Below, in pieces: positions 9,038-18,548 of a stretch of 64,000 nt of DNA. The notes under the pieces were generated by a model. The model saw nothing but the letters and a program-made list of their open reading frames with translations. It made no database searches and was not told the origin of the DNA. Source of the DNA: Kroppenstedtia sanguinis (lineage in GTDB: Bacteria; Bacillota; Bacilli; Thermoactinomycetales; DSM-45169); NCBI RefSeq assembly GCF_050433445.1, contig NZ_JBNPXF010000014.1, positions 1 through 64,000 on the forward strand, written 5' to 3'. Both the position numbers and the translations under genes were made by a program. Positions within the stretch are counted from its first letter, which is position 1. Every line of letters begins with the position of its first letter.

Positions 9038-9319
9038 TTACAGAAAGGAGATGTCAACATCCACGATCTCCAAGTCGTCAATCGTCTCCAGGATCCGAAC
9101 AGCCTGCTTCAACTCACTGTCCACGATCCCCCGGTCGCTTCCAACACCGACAACAGCTACATTCGCCCACTGCCGGTCATTCTGAAAGCCCACTTCCGCC
9201 ACGGACAGATTGAGACGGTGGCGAATACGAGATAATCCACTCTTCACCGCCCGTCGTTTGTCCTTGAGGGAAGTGGAATACAAAATACGGCAGCGACAGT
9301 CCAGCAGACCGACAACCAT
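9038..9319 (-). CDS. ylxP: YlxP, DUF503 family protein
   Basis: A 93-aa conserved protein of the DUF503 family, found between infB and rbfA in most Firmicutes. It has the typical LKDKRRAVKSGLSRIRHRLN and a C-terminal acidic beta-strand region. Its molecular role is not established; the gene position in a translation operon suggests a link to ribosome function. It begins 4 bases after the infB stop. Confidence 0.9.
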   Translation of the reverse strand: MVVGLLDCRCRILYSTSLKDKRRAVKSGLSRIRHRLNLSVAEVGFQNDRQWANVAVVGVGSDRGIVDSELKQAVRILETIDDLEIVDVDISFL

Positions 9320-9323
9320 GGAA

Positions 9324-11495
9324 TTACCGCTTCACCTCTTCGAGGATGAAGATTTCGAGGACGTCGTTCTCCTTGATATCATTGTAGTTTTTGAGAGTGA
9401 CTCCACATTCATATCCCTGGGCCACCTCTTTGGCATCGTCCTTAAACCGTTTCAGTGTGTCGATATCCCCTTCATGGATCACTACCCCGTCACGAATCAG
9501 CTGGGCTTTTCCGTCACGGACCATTTTTCCTTCTGTCACATAGCAGCCGGCAATCGTTCCCACTTTGGAAACTTTGAAAATCTGGCGAACCTCAGCACGG
9601 CCCACCATCTTATCCCGGAACTCGGGATCGAGCATCCCTTTCATAGCGGACTCCAGCTCTTCAATCGCATCATAGATCACCCGGTACAGCCGAATCTCCA
9701 CTTTTTCCTGCTCTGCCGTCACTCGGGCCTGGGGTTCAGGACGCACATTGAAACCGACGATCAAAGCGTTGGAGGCAGAAGCGAGACTGACGTCCGACTC
9801 TGTGATGGCTCCGGCTCCGGAGTGAACAATGTTGATTCGTACCCCTTCCACATCGATTTTTTCAAAGGAGCTGCGCAGGGCCTCAGCGGAACCTTGCACA
9901 TCCGCCTTGATAATGACGTTCAGATCCTTTACATCGCCTTCTTGGATCTGCTTGTAAAGATCATCCAGGGTCACCCGACTAGAGAAGCCTAGCTCTTCCT
10001 GCCGTCTTTTTTCCGAGCGTCGATCAGCAATATCCCGTGCTTTTTTCTCTTCTTCAAAGGCCATGAAGGGATCTCCTGCCTCTGGCACATCGGACAGGCC
10101 CAGAATAGCGACAGGCATGGAGGGTTCAGCCGTCTTCACCCGCTTGCCTAGATCGTTGATCATAGCCCGCACCCGACCGAAGCTATTCCCGACTACAACG
10201 GCATCCCCCACGTGGAGAGTTCCGTTTTGGACCAAGAGGGTGGCCACGGCTCCGCGCCCTTTATCCAGTTCCGCCTCGATGACGACTCCCCGGGCCCGTT
10301 TGTTGGGATTGGCTTTTTTCTCTTGAACTTCCGCCACCAACAAGATCATTTCCAATAACTCGTCGATCCCCTCACCTTTGACTGCAGACACCGGGACAAA
10401 AATGTTCTCCCCGCCCCACTCTTCAGGTACGAGACCGTGTTCTGTCAACTGTTGTTTCACCCGGTCCGGGTTGGCTTCCGGTTTATCCATCTTATTGACG
10501 GCCACAATGATGGGCACATCGGCGGCCTTGGCGTGGTTGATCGCTTCTACTGTCTGCGGCTTCACCCCGTCGTCAGCAGCCACCACTAGGATGGTAATAT
10601 CCGTCACCTCAGCGCCCCGAGCCCGCATCGTGGTGAAAGCGGCGTGACCAGGGGTATCCAGGAAGGTGATCTTCTTCCCCTTGTCTTCTACCTGGTACGC
10701 TCCGATATGCTGGGTAATCCCACCTGCTTCACCAGCAGTCACTTTGGTGTGACGAATCGTATCCAATAAGGTCGTCTTCCCGTGGTCGACGTGACCCATG
10801 ATGGTAACCACAGGAGCCCGTTCCTGCAGATTTTCTAGGTCATCTTCTTCCACCAAGTCCTCAAAGGCCGACTCATCGATCACTTCTTTGTAATTCACTT
10901 TCGCCCCGAATTCCTGGGCGACCAGAGTGATCGTATCCACATCGATCTCCTGATTGATGGTGGCCATGACCCCCATCCCCATCAGCTTCTTGATCAATTC
11001 CGATGCTTCCCGTCGCAACAGTCGGGCCAACTCGCCCACTGTCATCGGGCCCGTCACTTCAATCTCAGAAGGAAGGACCGGGGCTTGCTTCTGATGTTGC
11101 GAATTTCTGCGGTCCCGTCGGTTACCTCTCCGGTTATTCCGGCCCCGCCCTTTGTTGTTGCCTCCGCGATTTTGATTGGGATTTCTGCCACTCCGATTCC
11201 GGTTGGCTTTATTTCCCCCACCCTGACCGGACCTCCCGGAACGGTTGGGATTGGATTGCGTTGTCTTGTTCTTCGGTTTATCCTCTGCTCTAGTCTGTTT
11301 CGTTTCCGATTTCGCCGCCCCCTGTTTTACATCTTTGAAGAATTGTTCCACTTTCTTCACCATCTCGTCATCCATCACACTCATGTGATTGTTGACCTCA
11401 ACATCCAGTCTCTTCAGGATGGTAAGAATCTCTTTACTGCTCATATTCATTTGCTTTGCATATTCATATACGCGAACTTTCGCCAAACTGCTCAC
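9324..11495 (-). CDS. infB: Translation initiation factor IF-2
   Basis: GTPase that brings fMet-tRNA to the 30S subunit and promotes subunit joining. The 723-aa product starts with an IF2-N helical motif (KVRVYEYAKQMNMSSKEIL), then a low-complexity basic linker rich in Asn, Arg and Gly (about 75-135), a second IF2-N region, and the G domain with GHVDHGKTT (about 232-240), DTPGH and NKMDK. Domains II-IV follow, including an ADVQGSAEAL block. It sits in the nusA operon just downstream of ylxQ. Nothing is unusual apart from the long Asn/Arg/Gly-rich linker. Confidence 0.97.
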   Translation of the reverse strand: MSSLAKVRVYEYAKQMNMSSKEILTILKRLDVEVNNHMSVMDDEMVKKVEQFFKDVKQGAAKSETKQTRAEDKPKNKTTQSNPNRSGRSGQGGGNKANRNRSGRNPNQNRGGNNKGRGRNNRRGNRRDRRNSQHQKQAPVLPSEIEVTGPMTVGELARLLRREASELIKKLMGMGVMATINQEIDVDTITLVAQEFGAKVNYKEVIDESAFEDLVEEDDLENLQERAPVVTIMGHVDHGKTTLLDTIRHTKVTAGEAGGITQHIGAYQVEDKGKKITFLDTPGHAAFTTMRARGAEVTDITILVVAADDGVKPQTVEAINHAKAADVPIIVAVNKMDKPEANPDRVKQQLTEHGLVPEEWGGENIFVPVSAVKGEGIDELLEMILLVAEVQEKKANPNKRARGVVIEAELDKGRGAVATLLVQNGTLHVGDAVVVGNSFGRVRAMINDLGKRVKTAEPSMPVAILGLSDVPEAGDPFMAFEEEKKARDIADRRSEKRRQEELGFSSRVTLDDLYKQIQEGDVKDLNVIIKADVQGSAEALRSSFEKIDVEGVRINIVHSGAGAITESDVSLASASNALIVGFNVRPEPQARVTAEQEKVEIRLYRVIYDAIEELESAMKGMLDPEFRDKMVGRAEVRQIFKVSKVGTIAGCYVTEGKMVRDGKAQLIRDGVVIHEGDIDTLKRFKDDAKEVAQGYECGVTLKNYNDIKENDVLEIFILEEVKR

Positions 11496-11504
11496 CTCCG
11501 TCGG

Positions 11505-11801
11505 TTACTCGCACCGCTTCCGGATCGCTTTGGCAAAGCCCGGATCGGTCACGGCGACAACGACCCGCTCCGCTTTTCCCAATGCCCGGCCCAACTCCAT
11601 CCGGGAGCCCGCAGTGATCAGCGGCACCCCGTAATGTTTGCTCTTATCCGAGATTTTCTTGCGGGCATTGGGAGCGGCATCATCGGAGATCAGGACAAGA
11701 AAAGCAACCCCCGAACGAATCGCAGAGAGTACTCTCTCTTCGCCGGAAACCACCTTCCCGGCTCGCATGGCCAAACCCAACAACTGATGTAGCTTACTCA
11801 T
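11505..11801 (-). CDS. ylxQ: L7Ae-family ribosomal protein (YlxQ)
   Basis: A 98-aa L7Ae/L30e-type RNA-binding protein, expected to recognise kink-turns. Visible family elements are LLGLAMRAGKVVSGEE and the central LISDDAAPNARKKI. The start at ATG 11801 is chosen because an upstream extension lacks a ribosome site and GGGGAA lies ahead. It overlaps the end of ylxR by 8 bases and precedes infB, the standard order. Confidence 0.92.
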   Translation of the reverse strand: MSKLHQLLGLAMRAGKVVSGEERVLSAIRSGVAFLVLISDDAAPNARKKISDKSKHYGVPLITAGSRMELGRALGKAERVVVAVTDPGFAKAIRKRCE

Positions 11802-12075
11802 GGAGTTTCCCCGTTGTAATGTACTCCCGTAGATGTTCATACACTTCTTCGCCGACTTTGGTCTTCAAAGCGCGATCCAGAGCCTTTTTCTTTTTCGCCA
11901 AATCCACATACTCTTCCTTGGCACAAACATAGGCACCCCGTCCCGATTTTTTACCGGTAGGGTCGATCCGGATCTCATTGTCCGGTGTACGCACCACACG
12001 GACCAGCTCTTTTTTCGGAAACATTTCCTGGGAAGCGACGCATTTCCTCATGGGAACCTTCCGTTGTTTCACCAT
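11794..12075 (-). CDS. rnpM: RNase P modulator RnpM (YlxR, DUF448)
   Basis: A 93-aa YlxR-family protein. It shows the hallmark PMRKCVASQEMFPKKELVRVVR and the GRGAYVC motif, both used for RNA binding in the family. YlxR has been described in Bacillus as a modulator of RNase P activity (renamed RnpM); that function is applied by homology. It lies between nusA and ylxQ, overlapping the latter. Confidence 0.9.
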   Translation of the reverse strand: MVKQRKVPMRKCVASQEMFPKKELVRVVRTPDNEIRIDPTGKKSGRGAYVCAKEEYVDLAKKKKALDRALKTKVGEEVYEHLREYITTGKLHE

Positions 12076-12102
12076 TCACCACCTCCTCACGGGGATGGTC
12101 TG

Positions 12103-13230
12103 TTATCTTTCTCCCTCATCCGCCCCGGTCAGATCCGGATCCGGCGGATGTTCCGTTACCACCGGCTCTTCAATAACTTCCTCATCTTCTTTCTCCGGCT
12201 CAAAATCCGATTCACTCTTGATATCAATCTTCCAACCGGTCAGTTTGGCGGCCAAGCGAGCATTCTGCCCCTCTTTGCCGATGGCGAGGGACAATTGATG
12301 GTCTGGGACGACCACTTGTGCCACTTTTTCCGCTTCCCGGATATCCACTCGCACGACCTTGGATGGACTGAGGGCATTGGAGACGAATTCCACCGGATCC
12401 TCGGACCAACGAACGATATCGATCTTCTCCCCTCGCAGCTCGTTGACCACGGTTTGCACGCGCATCCCCTTATGACCGACACAAGAACCTACCGGATCCA
12501 CTTGCTCATCCCGAGACACGACGGCGATCTTGGAGCGTTGGCCTGCTTCGCGGGACACAGACCGGATCTCCACGATTCCCTCATAGATTTCCGGCACTTC
12601 CAGTTCAAACAGTCGCTTCAACAAACCCGGATGGGTCCTGGAGACAAAGACCTGAGGACCCTTGGTCGATTTTTCAACCCGGGTGATATACGCCTTGACC
12701 CGGTCGTTATGCTTAAATCGCTCTCCCGGCATCGTTTCCGCAAAGGGAAGAAGCGCCTCCACCCGTCCCAGATCGATAAAATAATGTCGACTGTCCGACC
12801 GTTGCACCATCCCGGTCACGATATCCGCTTCCCGATCCACAAACTCTTCATAAATAATACTACGCTCTGCTTCCCGGATGCGCTGAGTAACCACCTGTTT
12901 GGCCGTTTGGGCGGCGATCCGGCCGAAATCTGCCGGCGTCACCTCCATCTCCACAATATCGTCCAACTCATAGGTGGGATTAATCTCAGTGGCTGCCTCC
13001 AACGAGATTTCAAGACGGGGATCCGTCACCTCTTCCACCACTGTTTTGCGAGCAAAGACACGAACTTGGCCGCTATCCCGATCAATGTCTACTCGCACGT
13101 TTTGGGCGGAATGAAAATTTCGCTTGTAACCGGAAATAAGGGCTGCTTCCATCGCATCGATCAACACCTCTTTGCTGATGCCCTTTTCCTTTTCCAGTTG
13201 GTTGAGGGCGTCGATGAATTCGGCATTCAT
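12103..13230 (-). CDS. nusA: Transcription termination/antitermination protein NusA
   Basis: RNA polymerase-binding factor that controls pausing and termination. The 375-aa product has an N-terminal polymerase-binding domain (about 1-125), an S1 domain (about 135-200; GMVQRSDSRHYFIDLGRVEALLP) and two KH domains (KIAVVSRDEQVDPVGSCVG followed by LSLAIGKEGQNARLAAKLTGWKIDI). A short acidic/Pro tail ends the protein without the AR repeats of enterobacterial NusA. It is second in the rimP operon. Confidence 0.96.
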   Translation of the reverse strand: MNAEFIDALNQLEKEKGISKEVLIDAMEAALISGYKRNFHSAQNVRVDIDRDSGQVRVFARKTVVEEVTDPRLEISLEAATEINPTYELDDIVEMEVTPADFGRIAAQTAKQVVTQRIREAERSIIYEEFVDREADIVTGMVQRSDSRHYFIDLGRVEALLPFAETMPGERFKHNDRVKAYITRVEKSTKGPQVFVSRTHPGLLKRLFELEVPEIYEGIVEIRSVSREAGQRSKIAVVSRDEQVDPVGSCVGHKGMRVQTVVNELRGEKIDIVRWSEDPVEFVSNALSPSKVVRVDIREAEKVAQVVVPDHQLSLAIGKEGQNARLAAKLTGWKIDIKSESDFEPEKEDEEVIEEPVVTEHPPDPDLTGADEGER

Positions 13231-13253
13231 CGTTTTTATTTTCCTCCCTTCAT

Positions 13254-13715
13254 TTAAACCACGAGGACCAGACGCGCCTTAGCCACCTTCTCCATCGGAA
13301 TTTCCGCCGTATCTTCCTCGGTTTCAACCGTTAGACTTTCCGGAGAATAGCGGGTCAGAACCCCTTCAAATTTTTTTCGTCCGTCAATAGGTTCAAAGGT
13401 ATTGAGAAAGATTCGCTTGCCCACCGCCGCTTCAAAATGGGTGGGTTTCTTCAACGGGCGCTCTGCCCCCGGAGACGATACTTCCAGATAATACTGCCCG
13501 GTAAGGGGATCTTCTCGGTCCAACGCCTCCCCGAGTCGTTCACTCACCCGGCTGCAATCATCCAGATCTACTTTTCCATCTGGACGGTCAATATAGACAC
13601 GGAGTATCCAGTTTTTACCTTCCTTTGTGTATTCCGTATCGTAGAGCTCCAATCCTTCTTCTGCAAGAATGGGTTGGGCCATCTCTTCCACTACTTCGGT
13701 CACCTTACGGCTCAC
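13254..13715 (-). CDS. rimP: Ribosome maturation factor RimP
   Basis: A 153-aa protein needed for 30S maturation. It shows GLELYDTEYTKEGKNWILRVYID, the DDCSRVSERLGEALD block and YYLEVSSPGAERPL, all typical of the family's N-terminal domain, followed by an SH3-like C-terminal domain. It is the first gene of the rimP-nusA-ylxR-ylxQ-infB operon, downstream of a promoter at 13990-14018 and a hairpin leader. Confidence 0.95.
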   Translation of the reverse strand: MSRKVTEVVEEMAQPILAEEGLELYDTEYTKEGKNWILRVYIDRPDGKVDLDDCSRVSERLGEALDREDPLTGQYYLEVSSPGAERPLKKPTHFEAAVGKRIFLNTFEPIDGRKKFEGVLTRYSPESLTVETEEDTAEIPMEKVAKARLVLVV

Positions 13716-13774
13716 CTAATCTTCACCCTCCTTCAGTTCGGTCCTTCACCTCGTGGAGGATTTCCATCACAAAG

Positions 13775-13801
13775 GGAAAGAGTGGGTGACCACCCACTCT
13801 T
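13775..13801 (-). terminator. Strong hairpin in the rimP leader (attenuator or terminator)
   Basis: The near-perfect stem AAGAGTGGGTG / CACCCACTCTT is followed by T-rich sequence on both strands. It lies between the promoter at 13990-14018 and the rimP ribosome site, so on the minus strand it would act as an attenuator rather than a simple end signal. Confidence 0.55.
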
Positions 13802-13822
13802 TTCGGCCGAACACATATCTAC

Positions 13823-13912
13823 CTACAGTATAGCCAAAAAGATCACAAACCACAACGCGAAAAAGCAGATCCAGCACGTGAACAAAGCCATTTTCGTCCG
13901 CCGCAGGTTCAA
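13823..13912 (-). CDS. Possible 29-aa single-span membrane peptide
   Basis: A short open frame from TTG 13912 to TAG 13823 encodes a peptide with a basic N terminus (NLRRTK) followed by about 21 hydrophobic residues rich in Phe, Trp and Leu. This is the pattern of a small inner-membrane peptide. It lies on the leader RNA between the rimP promoter and the 13775 hairpin, so it might be a leader peptide. There is no strong Shine-Dalgarno, and the composition could be chance. I recognise no family. Confidence 0.3.
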   Translation of the reverse strand: MNLRRTKMALFTCWICFFALWFVIFLAIL

Positions 13913-13989
13913 GAGGATTCCATCATAGTTTCCAAAGACAGAAAAACCCCTCTTTAAAACGCGGCCACCAGATCCTTCCGATTGGCTCG

Positions 13990-14018
13990 ATCATACAGCA
14001 AGGCGACATAGAAGTCAA
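13990..14018 (-). promoter_or_regulatory. Promoter of the rimP-nusA-infB operon
   Basis: TTGACT and TATGAT are separated by 17 bases on the minus strand, in the 391-base gap between polC and rimP. The remainder of that gap holds the possible small peptide gene and the 13775 hairpin. Confidence 0.7.
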
Positions 14019-14106
14019 ACCCCGGAAGGCCCGATGGAGCTTCACCTGGCGCCAAAGTTCCGACGAGCCAAAACGCTCCATGCGTGGCGACTTTTTCACG
14101 ATGCTT

Positions 14107-17100
14107 TTAAAAAAGCGTCAACTGGTTGCTTTCCGGTAGCTTCTCCAAGCATCCCAACCGTTTCAGGGCATCGATCACCGCACTGCTGAGACGAGCCCGT
14201 TTGGTCAAATCTTCGATAGAAAGAAATTCCCCATTCTCCCGAGCCTCGGCAATGTTCCGGGCCGCATTGGTCCCTACGCCGGAAACGGAAGAGAATGGCG
14301 GAATCAAGCCATCTCCATCCACCAAAAACCGGGTCGCATCAGAGCGATATAAATCCACACGTCGAAAAGAGAGTCCCCGGGCCAGCATTTCCCGTACAGA
14401 CTCCAGGATCGGCAATAGCCCTTTCTCTTTCGGGCTGGCAGTCACCCCTTTCTCTTCGATCTCCCGGATCGTCTTCTTGACACCATCCATTCCTTTCAAA
14501 GCAATCTCCACATCGAAGTCATCTGCACGCACCGAGAAGAAGGTGGCATAGTATTCAATAGGATGATGCACCTTAAACCAAGCGATCCGCACCGCCATCA
14601 TCACATAAGCCACGGCATGGGCTTTAGGAAACATATACTTGATCTTACGGCAGGAATCGATATACCACTGCGGTACATCATGATTGCGCATCTGATCCGC
14701 CTCTTCATCGGTCAGCCCCTTCCCTTTCCGCACTTTTTCCATCAATTTAAAGGCGAGGGAGGGGTCCATCCCTTTATAGATCAGATAGATCATAATGTCA
14801 TCCCGGGTCGAAATCACTTCGGAAAGAACCGCCGTCTTCGATCGGACCAGTTCTTGGGCATTGTTGAGCCAAACATCTGTACCGTGGGAAAGGCCGGAGA
14901 TCCGAACCAACTCCCCAAAGGTAGTCGGTTTGGTATCCTCCAGCATCTGCCGAACAAACCGAGTTCCAAATTCGGGAATGCCGAGGGTTCCGGTAACCGT
15001 CCCAATCTCCTCCGCTGTCACCCCGAGAGATTTCGTGCTCTTAAAGAGTTCCATCACTTCCGGATCATCCACAGGGATCGACTTGGGGTCCACTCCCGTC
15101 AGATCCTGCAGCATACGAATCACCGTAGGATCATCGTGGCCCAGGATATCCAGCTTCAGCAAATTATCGCTGATCGCATGATAATCGAAGTGGGTCGTGG
15201 TCGTCTCCGACTTGACATCATCGGCAGGCCGTTGAATCGGAGTGAAATCATACACTTCCCGGTTCTGCGGAATCACGACCAGACCTCCAGGGTGTTGACC
15301 TGTCGTCCGCTTTACCCCGGTACACCCTTCCACCATCCGATCGATTTCTGCATTCCGCCATTGATATCCTTTTTCTTCTTGAAACTTTTTCGCGTAACCG
15401 AAAGCCGTTTTTTGAGCCACAGTCGAGATGGTTCCCGCCCGGTAGACGTAATCCTTCCCAAAGAGTTCCTCTGTGTATTTGTGAGCCCGGGGTTGATACT
15501 CCCCGGAAAAGTTCAGATCGATATCTGGCACTTTGTCCCCCTTGAATCCCAGGAAGGTCTCAAAAGGAATGTTGTGGCCGTCCTTCTTCATCCGGGTACC
15601 ACACTTCGGACAATCTTTATCCGACATGTCAAACCCGGAAGCGACCGACCCGTCGGTGATGAACTCGCTGTTTTTACACTCTGGACAGACATAGTGAGGA
15701 GGTAGTGGGTTCACTTCGGTGATATGACTCATAGTCGCTACAAAGGAGGAGCCCACCGATCCCCGGGAACCCACCAAATATCCGTCGGCGAGGGATTTGG
15801 TCACCAGCTTGTGGGAGATGAGATAGATCACACCAAATCCGTGTTTGATAATACTTCCTAGCTCTTTTTCCAATCGTTCTTCCACAATCTCCGGCAGGGG
15901 GGTTCCATAAATATTCGCTGCCGTCTCATAACAAATGCGGCGAAGCTCGTCATCGGAACCCTCAATGATCGGTGTGTGCAACCCATCGGGAAAAGGCTTC
16001 AGCTCTTCGATCTCATCCGCAATTTTTCGGGGATTGCCTACGACTACTTCCCTGGCTTTGTCTTCCCCTAGGTATGAAAACTCCTCCAACATCTCGTCTG
16101 TCGTCCGAAAATGAGCGGGGGAAAGGGGCCCTTTATTCCGAAATCCACCGGTTTGATTGAAAGCCAGGATATCGCGGTAGATCGCTTCCCATTTGTTCAG
16201 GTAGTGAGTGTTGGAAGTGGCTACCACCGGCTTGTTCAACTTCTCCCCGATATCCAACAACAATTGGTTCGCCTGTCTGAGATGCTCTTCACTGGCCACA
16301 ATCTCTTTTTCGAGGAGATGCCGATTGACATCTACCGGCTGGATCTCCAAGTAATCATAGAAACGAGCCATCTCCTCCACTACTTCAGGCGACTTTTGCA
16401 AAGCCGCTTCAAAAAGTTCTCCCTTCTCACATCCTGAGCCGAAGATCAATCCCTCCCGGTGTTTCTCCAACTGGCTCCGTGGAATGCGAGGCGTTCGGTA
16501 AAAATGCTTCAGATGCGACAGAGAGACCAACTTGTAGAGATTCTTGAGCCCGACATGATTTTTCACCAGTATAATGATGTGAAAAGGACGCAGACGATTC
16601 AAATCCCGTTCCCCGGTAAACTCATTCAACTGATCGAGACGTACAATTTTGCGCTCGGCACAATCTTGGATCATTCGCCACAGAAGAAAACCCGTCGCTT
16701 CTGCATCGTAAATGGCTCGGTGATGCTGGGTCAGCTCAATGTCAAACTGTTTACACAGGGTATTCAGCCGGTGATTCTTCAACCGGGGATACAGGAACCG
16801 GCCCAACTCCAAAGTGTCTATCACCGGTAGGTCTACAGAGGGGCAACCGGTCTTTTTACAAGCCGCCTGGAGAAATCCCATATCAAAACGGGCATTGTGA
16901 GCGACTAACACCGTTCCCTCGATAAACTCCAGGTACCGGGGCAATACCTCAGAGAGTTCGGGTGCATCCACCACCATCTCATCGGTGATCCCTGTCAGCT
17001 CAGTGATGGTAGCTGTCAGCTTTTGATGGGGATTGACAAAGGATTCAAAGCGATCGATAATCTCCCCGTCCTTCACCTTGACCGCCGCCAGCTCGATGAT

Positions 17101-18396
17101 CTCATCGTGAACTGCGGACAAACCGGTGGTTTCCACATCAAACACCACATAGGTATCCTCTTTCAATGTGCGGGGAGCCTCATTCATCACAATCGGCACC
17201 CCGTCATCCACCACATTGGCCTCCAGTCCGAAGATCACCTTGATACCATGCTTCTGTCCCGCAGCATAAGCATCGGGATACCCTTGTAACACCCCGTGAT
17301 CCGTAATCGCCACAGCAGGATGTCCCCACTGCGCCGCCTGCTTCACCAGCACCGCCGGTTCGTAGACACCATCCATGGCACTCATCGCCGTATGAAGGTG
17401 GAGTTCCACCCGTTTCTCCTCTGCCGTGTCCTCTCTTCGGTAGGGAGGAACCTCCTTCAGATCATTGGCCATCACCACTAGGTCCCGGGCAAAGGTGTCG
17501 AACTGGACAGAACCGCGAATTGCCACCCACATCCCATCCTTTACCCGGTTTACGATAGCGGCATCCTCTTTATCACGGGCAAAAACCTTGACTGCGATGG
17601 AATCCGTATAATCTGTCACATGGAAGGTTAGCAACGTTCGCCCGCTTCGCAACTCCCTCACCTCGGACTTGAAGACAGACCCTCGGATGCAAACCCGCCG
17701 TTCTTCATCGGTGATTTCCTTGATCAGAATCGGCTCATCATGAAAATCATATCCGATAGCCACCGGCCCCTTCTCATCCGGACTCTCCTCTGGCGGCATC
17801 GATTCTTCCAAATGGATCATCGCTTCCTCCACCAGCTGACGTTCCGCCTCTTCCCGTTCCTCCAAAAATTTTTCTCTAGCCACATCCGACTCCCGAAAGG
17901 TGAGCGCCACATGAATCCGGGTACCGGAAATCTCATGAAAGAAAGAGGCAACCACTTGATCCAGTTGTTTGCTCACTGCCATCTGATGCATCATCGGATT
18001 CGCAAAAACGAGGATCAACCGCTCCCCTTCCAACTGCCATTCCGCCTGGGCCAACCACCCCGCCGCAGAGGGAGAAAGTTGCTCCGACACCCGCTTGCGA
18101 ATCCACTGCCAATACATCTCCATTAGCTGAGAAAGGTTCGCCTGGCCGTACCGGATCGAAAACCGAATCTCTGCCATGGAACGGAACGTCTCTCGGATCC
18201 GGTCCTGAACGGCAAACAGAATCTGTGGGGGAACCGGGCGTCCCAATACCAGATAAAAAGTCCAGCTTCGGTTCCGCCGACTCACTTTGACTTTCTCTAT
18301 GTAAGCACCCTCAAAATATTTTACGCTCTCCTCTGGAATCCTCGCCCGTCGGAACACATCCTCCAGCCGATCCCTCATCACAGCCGTCATCGTCAA
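14107..18396 (-). CDS. polC: DNA polymerase III alpha subunit, PolC type
   Basis: The replicative polymerase of low-GC Gram-positives, with built-in proofreading. The 1429-aa order is: N-terminal domains, OB fold (about 235-320), PHP first half (VELHLHTAMSAMDG near 331), DEDDh exonuclease (FDVETTGL near 420; HHRAIYDAEAT), PHP remainder, then the polymerase core with the zinc-binding CPEC...CPKCG segment (near 900-940) and GQHPGGLVVIP. The chosen start is TTG, 9 bases past GGAGG. In B. subtilis proS lies between rseP and polC; here rseP is the direct neighbour. Confidence 0.97.
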   Translation of the reverse strand: MTMTAVMRDRLEDVFRRARIPEESVKYFEGAYIEKVKVSRRNRSWTFYLVLGRPVPPQILFAVQDRIRETFRSMAEIRFSIRYGQANLSQLMEMYWQWIRKRVSEQLSPSAAGWLAQAEWQLEGERLILVFANPMMHQMAVSKQLDQVVASFFHEISGTRIHVALTFRESDVAREKFLEEREEAERQLVEEAMIHLEESMPPEESPDEKGPVAIGYDFHDEPILIKEITDEERRVCIRGSVFKSEVRELRSGRTLLTFHVTDYTDSIAVKVFARDKEDAAIVNRVKDGMWVAIRGSVQFDTFARDLVVMANDLKEVPPYRREDTAEEKRVELHLHTAMSAMDGVYEPAVLVKQAAQWGHPAVAITDHGVLQGYPDAYAAGQKHGIKVIFGLEANVVDDGVPIVMNEAPRTLKEDTYVVFDVETTGLSAVHDEIIELAAVKVKDGEIIDRFESFVNPHQKLTATITELTGITDEMVVDAPELSEVLPRYLEFIEGTVLVAHNARFDMGFLQAACKKTGCPSVDLPVIDTLELGRFLYPRLKNHRLNTLCKQFDIELTQHHRAIYDAEATGFLLWRMIQDCAERKIVRLDQLNEFTGERDLNRLRPFHIIILVKNHVGLKNLYKLVSLSHLKHFYRTPRIPRSQLEKHREGLIFGSGCEKGELFEAALQKSPEVVEEMARFYDYLEIQPVDVNRHLLEKEIVASEEHLRQANQLLLDIGEKLNKPVVATSNTHYLNKWEAIYRDILAFNQTGGFRNKGPLSPAHFRTTDEMLEEFSYLGEDKAREVVVGNPRKIADEIEELKPFPDGLHTPIIEGSDDELRRICYETAANIYGTPLPEIVEERLEKELGSIIKHGFGVIYLISHKLVTKSLADGYLVGSRGSVGSSFVATMSHITEVNPLPPHYVCPECKNSEFITDGSVASGFDMSDKDCPKCGTRMKKDGHNIPFETFLGFKGDKVPDIDLNFSGEYQPRAHKYTEELFGKDYVYRAGTISTVAQKTAFGYAKKFQEEKGYQWRNAEIDRMVEGCTGVKRTTGQHPGGLVVIPQNREVYDFTPIQRPADDVKSETTTTHFDYHAISDNLLKLDILGHDDPTVIRMLQDLTGVDPKSIPVDDPEVMELFKSTKSLGVTAEEIGTVTGTLGIPEFGTRFVRQMLEDTKPTTFGELVRISGLSHGTDVWLNNAQELVRSKTAVLSEVISTRDDIMIYLIYKGMDPSLAFKLMEKVRKGKGLTDEEADQMRNHDVPQWYIDSCRKIKYMFPKAHAVAYVMMAVRIAWFKVHHPIEYYATFFSVRADDFDVEIALKGMDGVKKTIREIEEKGVTASPKEKGLLPILESVREMLARGLSFRRVDLYRSDATRFLVDGDGLIPPFSSVSGVGTNAARNIAEARENGEFLSIEDLTKRARLSSAVIDALKRLGCLEKLPESNQLTLF

Positions 18397-18489
18397 TCCC
18401 CGCCACCTCCGATTCCTGCTCTCCCGAATCTATCGACTGTCTTAAAAAGTGTACCAGAAACCCTTTATCACGACCACCTATTCGCAACC

Positions 18490-18517
18490 AAAAACCCCGC
18501 CACCACAGGCAGGGTTT
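18490..18517 (-). terminator. Intrinsic terminator after rseP
   Basis: The stem AACCCTGCC / GGCGGGGTT (one G-T pair) is followed by T residues on the minus strand, between rseP and polC. It separates polC from the frr-to-rseP operon. Confidence 0.75.
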
Positions 18518-18548
18518 AATGGATTGGTTTATTTTTCATCCGTCGGGA

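Noticed and set aside
11833..13257. Long plus-strand frames opposite nusA/rimP (474 codons), opposite polC (380 codons) and opposite infB (260 codons)
   Set aside because: Antisense shadows of strongly conserved minus-strand genes; rich in His, Phe and Arg as expected for reverse-strand reading.
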